Source: Microbotryomycetes sp. JL201 (taxonomy: Eukaryota > Basidiomycota > Microbotryomycetes). Taken from it: a stretch of 64,000 nt of DNA. The stretch spans positions 124,001 to 188,000 of the forward strand of contig JAQYUZ010000001.1 in assembly GCA_033819885.1 (NCBI GenBank), written 5' to 3'. The notes beneath the pieces were generated by a model. The model worked only from the letters and a program-made list of their open reading frames with translations. It ran no database searches and was not told the DNA's origin. The translations under genes and the position numbers were made by a program. This document shows positions 1 to 9,337 of this stretch, piece after piece; position 1 is the stretch's first letter, and each line of letters begins with the position of its first letter.

Positions 1-2084
1 TTGTGCTGACATGTGACAATCGCCCACTTGGCTAGGTCACAACCCTATGCTGCAGCAGCAGATGAAGACTCGTGAGTCTATCGAGCATCATTTCGAGCCG
101 CGACTGCCGAGGCTGCGACATCCGCGCTCCGCGATGATCGCTCCGGAGGCCCGTTGTCTTGCACAGCAGCAAACGTCAAGCGAATGCTTCCACGAAACGC
201 AACTTGACCCGCTGTGCCACCAACCCTGTTGCCGCCTCGAGCGCTTTTGCCACTTGCCTTGCCCGGGCTCGGAGGCAAGCTGCAACAGTTGCTGACACGC
301 GTCGCACTATCTTCAGGCCATCTTCAAATGATTGCTGTTGGTGGTTCCATCGGTACCGGTCTGTTCATCGGCACGGGTCAAGCTCTCGTCAATGGTGGTC
401 CAGCTGCTATTCTCATCGCATGGCTCATTATTGGTGTCATGTTGATCAACGTCACGCAAGCCCTCGGTGAAATGTGCATTCTGTACCCCGTCTCTGGCGG
501 CTTTTACACACTTGCCATCCGCTTCCTGGATCCTGGTTTTGGTCTCGCCATGGGCTGGAACTACCTCTTCCAATGGGTCGTCACGTTGCCGCTAGAGAGT
601 GAGTCGCAGCATATCGGGGAAGCGATCACGGTCTGACTGTTGTTTGCAGTTACGGCCGCCGGTATCGTCGTTCAGTACTGGACGGATGCGGTTCCTCTCG
701 CCGCATGGATCACCATCTTTTGGTTCCTTATCATCTTTGTCAATATTTTCGGCGCTCTTGGATTTGCTGAGGGCGAATTCTGGGCCAGTTGCCTTAAGTT
801 GCTCGTCGTGGTTGTTTTCCGTTAGTCCCCGAGTGTTGCCTATCTGCAGGGCAGTTGCTGACCAATCGCACCCTGCAGTCTTCATTGGTGTGATTATGAA
901 CTGCGGTGGCGGACCTTCGAGCGGTCTGTACAGCGAGTACATTGGTGGTCGTTTCTGGCGTGATCCTGGAGCATTCGCCAACGGTTTCAAGGGCCTCTGC
1001 TCAGTGTTCGTCACGGCCGCCTTCTCGTTCGCTGGTACCGAGCTGGTCGGTCTCGCGGCGACTGAGACGCCCAACCCTCGTGTCACTCTGCCCAAGGCTG
1101 TTAAAGGCACCTTCTGGCGTATCACAGTCATCTACATCGCTTCGATCTTGATCATCGGCCTCAACGTGCCATGGAACGACCCGTCATTGGCTGACGGCGA
1201 CGATGGAACGGCACGCACTTCACCTTTCGTTGTCATGCTCAAGCTTGCCAATATTGACGGCCTCGATCACCTTATGAATGCCACCATCTGCGTGTCGGTC
1301 ATCTCGATCGGTTTGGCGTCTGTCTATGCTGGATCTCGCGTCCTCATGGCTGTAAGCTGTCATTTTACTGCTTGTCTGCATTCATTCTGACATGTGTTTC
1401 GGTACCAGCTCGCCGAAGTTGGCCACGCCCCTCGCATTTTTGCTTACGTTGACAAAGCTGGCCGACCGACGTGGTCTGTTCTGTTCAACTTGGCATGGGG
1501 CCCAATTGCCTACATTTCAGTCAGTGCTACCGGCGGAACTGTTTTCGATTGGCTACTGGCAATTTCCGGTCTTTCGACGTTGTTCACTTGGGCTTCGATT
1601 TGCCTGTCGCACATCCGCTTCCGCAAGGCATGGGCTGTTCAAGGCCACTCTGTGGACGAGTTACCTTACCGCGCATTGGGTGGCGTTTACGGCTCATGGC
1701 TCGGATTCATCTTGATCTGCCTCGTCTTGATTGCCCAATTTTACGTCGCTGTCTGGCCAATTGGCGGCATCAATCCAGACCCCAAGGGTGCGGCGAAAGA
1801 CTTTTTCCAAACCTGGCTTGCGCTGCCTGTTCTCTTGGTGAGTTGATGTTCCTGAGCTTTGCTTCTTGTTCAGCAACCCTAACAATCTGAGTTCTTCTTT
1901 CCCAAAGGTGATGTGGATCGCCGCCGCGATTCTCATGGGTACGAAACCGCTCAAAGCATCGGAGATTGACCTCGACACTGGTCGAAAAGCGTGGTACACA
2001 GCCTCGGAAATGGAGGCGTACCGGGCAGAACGCCGCAACGCTCCTTGGCACATTCGCATCTGGCGCATCTTGTTTTCGCACTGA
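1..2084 (+). CDS. Amino-acid permease A (AAT family), 5' end outside window
   Basis: A proton-coupled plasma-membrane amino-acid transporter. Exons I can join are about 36-71, 317-598, 650-820, 879-1353, 1409-1837 and 1908-2084. They encode the first helix of the amino-acid permease domain ([15 protein letters not shown]), the LGEM stretch, roughly twelve hydrophobic segments, and a soluble C-terminal tail ending in FSH. Joining across 599-649 restores LPLEITAAGIVVQYW, which matches the second permease at 36127-38412. The cytoplasmic N-terminus lies left of base 1; an acceptor near base 35 starts the first visible exon. The intron at 72-316 is unusually long for this window. Family assignment is secure; substrate range cannot be read from sequence. 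Confidence 0.93.
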
Positions 2085-2596
2085 TTGCCATTGTGTAACC
2101 GTTCATTTATTTATTTAATAGGTCTGTGTGGGCTTGTTGGCTGTAATGAGGCTCTTTGTATCCTTCAGTGGTGGCGAGCGAGCTCGAGATTTGGCCCATA
2201 CGTTCTGAAACGTGTACTTGCGCAGGACAAGGGGCAGTGGCGTGCCATGCTGCAACTTGCAGAGCAGGAATCGTAAAACTTGGACCTGACGCGAATAAAT
2301 ACTGTCGTATAGAATTTCTGTGACTTTGTGAGCGCTCCCCCCTTCGGTGTTGCCGCGGTCTCCCGAAGTCGCGCTGTTGCCTTTCCTCCATCCGCCCGAT
2401 AAAGGCAATTTGTTTGCATCCCTCGTTCGACTCGTGTCGCACGCCTCCCTTGACACTTCTTCGTGCACGTGTCGTCTATCGATCAATTCGGAACGGCAGC
2501 AAGTGCGCAGCACGCTCTTTGTGACGACACGCGTTGCGGCACACGCCTTGGAGAGACGCAAATACCTTGACCTGACTTGGCACGACTTGTCGTACC
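2085..2596. other. Intergenic: permease A 3' end to SLA2 promoter
   Basis: An AT-rich stretch (TTTATTTATTTAATAG) lies just after the permease stop and may belong to its 3' end. The rest should hold the SLA2 promoter and 5' UTR. The reverse-strand open frame across this stretch resembles no known protein and I do not call it. Confidence 0.5.
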
Positions 2597-5500
2597 ATGT
2601 AAGTGGCCTGGAACACTGCTGCCATCGCGTATGCAATGCGCTGACGTCTCGGCTCGTGGGGGACCGTCGCTGCGCTGCGCGCTGTGCTCGCGTACAGGTC
2701 GTCTTTCTTCGGCAACAAGAGCAGCAACAGGTCGTACGGTGGCAACGACTTTGCAGAAGATTATGACCGTGACCGCGACGGCGGAGCCAGTCGAATGGCC
2801 CATGTGCCGACACGCCCAGTCGACCGCGACAAGGCAGAACAAGAGTTGACACTCAACATCAAAAAGGCCACAAGCCCAGAGGAGACTGCTCCGAAGCAGA
2901 AGCATGTCAGGAGTACGTCGTCCCTCTTTCCGATGTGGAGCCGCCGGCGCTTCGGTCAGATTCCGAGCCGTCATGTCGAGACACGACCTTGCTGATGCTC
3001 TCTGGAAAATTTACAGAATGTATCGTGTACACGTGGGACTATCGCAGCTCTGCATCTCTTTGGAGCGGTCTTCGAGTTCAGCCAATCCTGTCGGACGAGG
3101 TTCAGACGTTTAAAGCGTTGATCACGGTGCACAAAGTGCTTCAAGAGGGTCATCCAATTGTCAGTTGCGATTGATGAGGAGTTGAGCAGAGTCAGATCTC
3201 TGACTCACTGCCGACAGACCTTGAAAGAGGCGCAGAATCAGACGTCATGGCTCGAGACTTGTGCTCGAACAGTCAGCGGCGATACTGGCAGAGGTAAGCG
3301 CTCTTTCGATTAGTACCGGAACGAGGAAAATTCACACGCTGTCCCCATTCAGGCTACAATGCGCTCATTCGAGCCTACGTCACGCTCATTCTGGCAAAGC
3401 TCAAGTTTCACCGCCAGCATCCCGATTTCAACGGTTTGTTCGAATACGAAGAATACGTTTCTTTGCGAGGTGTGGACGACCCTAATGAAGGGTGAGCGGT
3501 CGAGGCCCGTCTCGATCAGAAATTGTATTGACTGTGGAACGACACAGCTTTGAGACGATCATGGATCTGATGAACTTACAAGATCAGATCGACTCGTTCC
3601 AGAAACTCATCTTCGCACACTTCCGTGGCTCTGCCAACAACGAATGCCGCATATCAGCGTTGGTGCCTCAAGTCAAGGAGAGCTACGGCATCTATCGCTT
3701 CATCACGAGTATGCTGCGAGCTATGTACAGGAGTGAGTATCTTCGAGTATCTTTGTCGCCGGCTGAGCAGCTCCCTCGCTAACAACCCGCCCCAGGAACG
3801 GATTCGATGGATGCGCTTGAACCTCTCAGAGAGCGCTACGATACCCAGCACTTTGCTTTGCGCAAATTCTACTACGAGTGTGTCAATCTCAAATATCTAA
3901 CCGGCTTGATCAATGTGCCCAAACTGCCTCAGGTTCGTAAGGAGCTAGCGTATATTCGAAACCGACGCTCAATCTTTATTGCAGGATCCGCCAAACTTGC
4001 TCGATTCGGGAGACGCTCCCGACTTGCCTCGACGACCTCCCACGAAGGCGGCATCGCCGCCACCGACAGCTCCGTCTCCGTCGTACGATCTCGAGGAGCA
4101 GAAGCGCGCGATGCGAGAGTATGAGGAGAAGCAAGCAGCGCTCGTCGCCGCTCGCGAGGCCGAAGCGAGACGACTCAAGGAAGAGCAAGAGCGCAAAGAG
4201 CGAGAATTTGAGGAGCAGCAGAGGTTGCAACGCGAGAGGGAAGCCGCCGAAGCCGCCGCGCTCCAACAGCAACAACAAATGGCGTATGGCATGAACCAAG
4301 GTCGAATCGCCGAACTCGAGCGTGAAATACTTGGCATGCGCGGACAGTGGGAGCGTGATCAAATGATGCTTGAGCGCTACGACAACGTGCGTATCCGCTT
4401 GTCATCGGTTCCTTGAATATCGTCTGAGTGTAAACCTTGTCGCGCAGCGCGTCAAAGCACTCGAAGGCGAGCTCATGAACGTCAGCAACAGTATTCAGCA
4501 GCAGCTTGCGTCAAAGGACCAGATGCTGGCTCAGTTGCAAGACCAAGTGACGCTATGGCGCAACAAATACGAAGCTTTGGCAAAACTATACTCTCAGTTG
4601 CGCAATGAGCACCTCGAAATGCTGTCCAAGTACAAGAGCATGCAGCTCAAGGCCAATTCCGCTCAAGAAGCCATCGACAAGATGGAACGTATGGAGCGCG
4701 ACATGAAGGCCAAGAACCTCGAGCTGGCAGACATGATTCGAGAGCGCGACCGCGCGCGGTTCGAGACTGACCGTATGAAATCGAGCCAAAAAGACGAGCT
4801 CGAGCGACTGAAACGCGATCTGAGGTTTGCCGAGGAGAGGGCCGAAGATGCGGTCAGAACGCGCGGCTCTGAGGTATCGGGCTTGCTAGGCAAATACAAC
4901 AGGCAACTTGACGAGCTCGAGTCGACACTGCAGGTGTGTCGAACCCGTTTTGCGTAGCTGAGAGATGTTGACCGGCTTTGCATGCTCAGGCGAAACAACT
5001 TCAGATCGACAACCTCTTGTCAAAGCTTGACGAGAAGGAAGGCGAGGCTCAACGTATTCGCGAGGAAAAAGATGAAGAGATCCTCATCATGCAGGAAGGC
5101 ATGGATGAGACTATTCGCAAGCTCAAGGAGGTGCAACTAGCCCAGGGCGAGAACGATGAAGCAGTAAACGCGCAGATTGACACGCTCGTTCTCGACCAAG
5201 AGAAAAAGTTCAACGAGATTATCGATTCAATTCTGCAAGCGGGTAGTCAGAAAGTGGACGATGCGCTGTACGAACTCGAGTCTCAGTTGCACGATGGCAA
5301 CCAAAACTCGACGCCAGAGTTTACGTTGTCGATGATCGAGAAGGCTACAGCGAGCGCCACCGAGTTTGCGACGGTTTTCAACTTGTACTTGTCACGGGAC
5401 AAGGGCGGCGAGCATGTCGAAGTCATCAAGACCGCCAACAATTTTGCTCAGGCCATAGCCGAAGTCTTGTCCAACACCAAAGGCCTGCAACGTATCGCTC

Positions 5501-6574
5501 CCAACGACGATGCAATTGAGGGCCTCGTCAGATCTGGCAAGCTGCCAGGTGAGGCGGCCCTCAAATTCTTCACTCAGTTGCAGTCGTACCGTTTGCAAGG
5601 CGCCCAGCCAGCCGCGCGCAAGGAAGTCGTTATTCGAAACAACATGGAAACGCGATCTGCGCTGCAAAAGTTGTCGACCACAGTGGAGGCGCTTGTGCCA
5701 AAGGGCAACCAAGTCAAGTCGAACGGTGACATTGGTAACCTCGTCGAGTCTGAGATGCAGGCGGCTGCGAGGGCGATCGAGGCCGCGACGGCGCGGTTGC
5801 AAGAGATCATGGGTCGTCCGAAAGACTCTCGTCGGAACGCTGTCGAGTTGCAAGTGCACGACGCGATCCTCGCGTCTGCGATGGCCATCACGAACGCGAT
5901 CGGTCGATTGATCAAGGCCGCCACCGATTCTCAACACGAGATTGTTGCGGCGGGCAAAGGATCCTCGACGGCGCAAGCGTTCTACAAGCGCAACAACCGT
6001 TGGACCGAAGGTTTGATTTCTGCTGCCAAGGCCGTCGCATCGGCGACGACAATGTTGATCGAGACGGCCGATGGTGTTATCAACGAGACAAAGACGTTGG
6101 AGCATTTGATCGCCGCCTCTAATGAAGTTGCAGCGTCCACTGCTCAGCTTGTCCAAGCATCTCGAGTCAAAGCCGAGCTCATGTCTCAGACTCAGGAAAA
6201 GTTGGAGTTGGCGGCAAAGGCCGTGACTGAAGCTTGCAAGGCGCTCGTCAAACAGGTCAAAGCGATTACGGAGAAGCAGATGGCTATGGATGACGTCGAT
6301 CCGAATTTGATGGGTGCGCACGAAGTCAAGATTAAGGAGATGGAAGTGCAGGTCGAAGTCTTGACGCTCGGTGAGGATTGTTTCGGCTTTGACGTGACGT
6401 TCAGACCAGTCGCTGACGATACTTGGACGAGCAGAGAAGCAACTTGCCGACGCTCGTCGACGTCTTGGTATCTTCAGGCGGTCGATGTACCATGCGGAGG
6501 ATGTGAGTCATTGTCGAGCCCGGCTCATGATGCGATGCTGACAAGTACTATGCTTGATACAGGGTGACATTTAA
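2597..6574 (+). CDS. SLA2: SLA2/End4 (HIP1R-family) endocytic clathrin-actin adaptor
   Basis: Links the clathrin coat and PtdIns(4,5)P2 membrane to cortical actin during endocytosis. The first part is an ANTH domain: KHVRKCIVYTWDYR follows splicing of 2913-3016, and GYNALIRAYVTLILAKLKFH comes later. A proline-rich linker follows, then a long coiled coil (about 4.1-5.2 kb) and a C-terminal I/LWEQ (THATCH) actin-binding module (about 5.8-6.5 kb). The start codon is split: AT at 2597-2598 is joined to G at 2698 across a 99-nt intron, giving MSSFFGNK; the second exon has no in-frame ATG of its own that could serve instead. The last exon encodes GDI and stops at 6572-6574. Length, roughly 1,050-1,100 residues, is normal for the family. 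About ten introns. Confidence 0.95.
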
Positions 6575-6817
6575 AAGGGCAAAAGAGACTGGCGAGGTTT
6601 GTTCCTTCGATGTTGCAATTATGAAACTTGATAAAGAGTGATAGGGGGCGTGTTCTTGGATGTGCTACTCCATGAATTCCCGAGAAGGTTCGATCAAGAG
6701 ATTGGAGGGAGTTGATTCGATGGGTGAAAGTGTTTGGTAGCATTGCAGGAGCCGTCGTTTGCCGCATCTTCGGACTTGAGGATCCGCTGGGGCGTTCGCG
6801 CTTGGCCTGTCGCAGCC

Positions 6818-8393
6818 ATGTCGTCCGCCGCAAAGGTCCGTGCACGCCTTTCTTACAAGCCGTGAGACATGCTCGAGCTGACTCGAGTCGGTTGCCATGT
6901 CAGCGCTGTGTTGACTTAGGCCGCCGATCGTTCGCCACCGCTGCGCCGACCGCGCCGACGGCTGCCGCGCGCGCTCGTCCACGACTCGATGCGCTCAGGC
7001 AGGAACTGTCGACGATTGATGACTTTATCAGCGACGAGCCCATCACGACGCCGCAGCAACCCGAGCGCGTCGTGTTCAGCAAGTCGAAGCAGTAAGTCTC
7101 GGCCGAGTCTTTGCCTTTTGAGACGCACACGCATACACACGCATTGACACCCTGTGATCGCTGCAGGCCTCGGCTACCAAGCTATCTCAAGACAAGCGTG
7201 CCGACGTCTGCCTCGTTCAACAAGATCAAGCGCGACTTGCGGGGTTTGAAGCTGCACACGGTGTGCGAGGAAGCTCGCTGCCCCAACATCGGACAGTGCT
7301 GGGGCGGAGACAAGGGAGACGCAACCGCAACCATCATGGTAACTTTTCGACATCCGTCTCGTGTCCCGCAGCTACTGACGCTGCCCGTTCTCGCAGCTCA
7401 TGGGCGATACTTGCACTCGCGGATGCAGGTTCTGCGCCATCAAGACATCTCGAGCACCTCCTCCATTGGATGTCCATGAACCTGAAAATACTGCAGAAGC
7501 TATATCGAGGTGGGGAGTCGGATACATTGTCATGACGAGCGTAGATCGCGATGGTAAGCTCGAACCAGTTGCGATCGAACCGGTTGACCAACACTTGTCG
7601 CGGTCTACGCCAACAGATCTACCAGACGGAGGCTCGTCGCATTTCGCCGAGACTATTCGCAAGACGAAACAAAAGTCAGTTTTCTGTACATCTTGCCAGA
7701 CTTCTGGCAATCAGCCACTGACTCGTGATCCGTCAAAACAGGGCACCTCAAATTCTGGTCGAAGCGCTGACACCAGATTTCTCTGGCGACCGGGAGGCTA
7801 TCGCTCGTGTAGCCCGTTCGGGCTTGGATGTGTTTGCGCACAACATGGAAACAGTCGAGTCGAGAACGCCGTTCGTCCGAGACCCGCGCGCAAAGTACAG
7901 GCAGAGTCTCGAAGTTTTAAGAATTGCAAAGGAGAGTCAACCGGGTTTGATCACAAAGACGAGTATCATGCTCGGCGTTGGCGAAACGGACGAAGAGGTT
8001 GTGCAGACGTTAAAGGGTGAGTCGGTGTTTTCGGACCGCGTTACGGCAATCGTGCTGATTTCTCCATCTCGAATGCTAGATCTGAGAGCGAATAACGTGG
8101 ACGTTGTCACATTTGGACAGTATATGCGACCGACCAAGCGACATATGAAGGTGCACGACTACGTCACGCCCGAAAAGTTTGATTTCTGGGCAAAGCAAGC
8201 CGAGGAGCATGGCTTTTTGTACTGGGCGTCCGGACCTCTCGTCAGATCATCTTTCCAGGCCAATAAACTGCTCAAGTCTGTCGCTGGTCGACGACTGCTC
8301 GATGGGTTGAGGGGCAAGACGATGAACGAGGGCAAGGTCGAGGTTGTGGGCGAGGATGGTGCGAGGCGGACGGTGGAGGGCGTGCGCATGTAA
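6818..8393 (+). CDS. LIP5: Mitochondrial lipoyl synthase
   Basis: Radical-SAM enzyme that inserts two sulfurs into octanoyl groups on the lipoyl domains of pyruvate and 2-oxoglutarate dehydrogenases and the glycine cleavage H protein. Both Fe-S clusters are visible: the auxiliary-cluster motif C-x4-C-x5-C ([12 protein letters not shown]) and the radical-SAM motif CTRGCRFC. A conserved RSS segment ([10 protein letters not shown]) lies near the C-terminus. Introns I can place are 6840-6919, 7092-7166, 7339-7396, 7554-7616, one near 7675-7740, and 8017-8079; each restores the family frame. The N-terminus is rich in Arg and Ala, as expected for mitochondrial import. The start at 6818 (good Kozak context) assumes the first intron; an unspliced start further upstream, near 6712, is the alternative. 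Confidence 0.93.
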
Positions 8394-8489
8394 CAGACAT
8401 GCGTGACTTGCTTACGCGCGAATGTCTGTAGTCCGTCTTTGTAATCATGTATACAACAGGGGAATCATGTCAAGCGTGCACAGAGTCTA

Positions 8490-8971
8490 TTACCGTTTCG
8501 ACAACTCTTCCTTCGCGTCCCGTTCAGCTTGGGCAGATACGGTTCTGCCTTCCCTCAAGAATTTGAGCTTTGCAGCGTCGACTCTTTCCTCCGTCATTCT
8601 GGTGTGCCATGGTGTGAAATCGTCAGCAGAGGGAGAGGGAGTTTTGGGTGGCAACGCCACTCGGCTCCTCACTCGGTCTTCATGCACGCTTGCATGCGCT
8701 TGAATTGTTTTCTGCAGCTCCATGCGACAGATACTGTTCTACCTTCGGCGCATGCTGTAAAGTCTGTTGGCGGGAAGCGCAACAGAGGTCAGCGCGTGCG
8801 ATCGTGAGCAGAGCTGCGGGAGAGCCCTCGGACACCACATTGGTCGGCAGAGTCAAGGGAGGCACAGCAATACTCGCCTGCGACGGGTTCTCTGCATGCC
8901 TGGAGCGCGTCGAGCTTGCATTGGGCGAGGATCTTGGCCTCTTCGTTGCGGCTGAGCGCGAACCGATCCAT
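8490..8971 (-). CDS. CMC1: Twin-CX9C cytochrome c oxidase assembly protein, CMC1-like
   Basis: Small intermembrane-space protein of the CMC1 family, which stabilises newly made Cox1 and takes part in mitochondrial copper handling; it would be folded by the Mia40 relay. Three exons (8971-8878, 8763-8673, 8598-8490) give a 97-residue protein. Its two exact CX9C motifs are CREPVADFTAC (residues 26-36) and CRKQFKRMQAC (48-58), joined by AEGRTVSVAWS, a segment typical of fungal CMC1. The first intron (8877-8764) must use a GC donor (CAG|GCGAGT) to keep both the frame and the nine-residue spacing. A charged helix ends the protein. An additional upstream exon cannot be excluded. Confidence 0.87.
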
Positions 8972-9337
8972 TCGTCAACAACGTGTGCAGCCTGACAGTA
9001 TCAACCGTGTCCAGTCGCTGATAAGTTACCAGTCGCGCGGCGTGTCGGATTGTTCAGAGCTCAAAGCCGATCGCCGCTCGTCGCTGCTCGACTTTCCGAC
9101 CTTGTCCGCTCGGCTTTGGTCACACAGCAGACTTCTCCAAGCAAGGTGCATACCACGTGAGGCGCTAAACACTTTCCGCCTATGCAAGTCATCATCAAGT
9201 TGACTTGTTGAACGTACAGACTGCGCCATACCTTTTCCAGAGCGGTCCATTTGCTGTGCTATCCACGTCGTCTCAGATACATTCCTCCTTGAACCACACG
9301 GCGACAACACAACCAGGAAACGGCACATGTCTGCTGC
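8972..9337. promoter_or_regulatory. Bidirectional intergenic region, CMC1 / PPR gene
   Basis: 366 bp separate the divergent start codons of two nuclear genes for mitochondrial proteins. I see no TATA box or clear repeated operator-like motif. A shared promoter is inferred from the geometry only. Confidence 0.4.

Noticed and set aside
2115-2852. 245-codon reverse-strand open frame across the SLA2 promoter
   Set aside because: Cys/Arg-rich, no motif, and it overlaps the SLA2 first exons.
5392-6321. 309-codon reverse-strand open frame inside SLA2
   Set aside because: It is antisense to the conserved I/LWEQ region, and its product is Arg/Leu-rich with no recognisable motif, as expected of a shadow frame in GC-rich coding DNA.
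2597-6574. SLA2 as a marker of a mating-type locus
   Set aside because: SLA2 borders MAT in many ascomycetes, but no HMG-box, alpha-box, homeodomain or pheromone gene lies next to it here, and the window looks basidiomycete.
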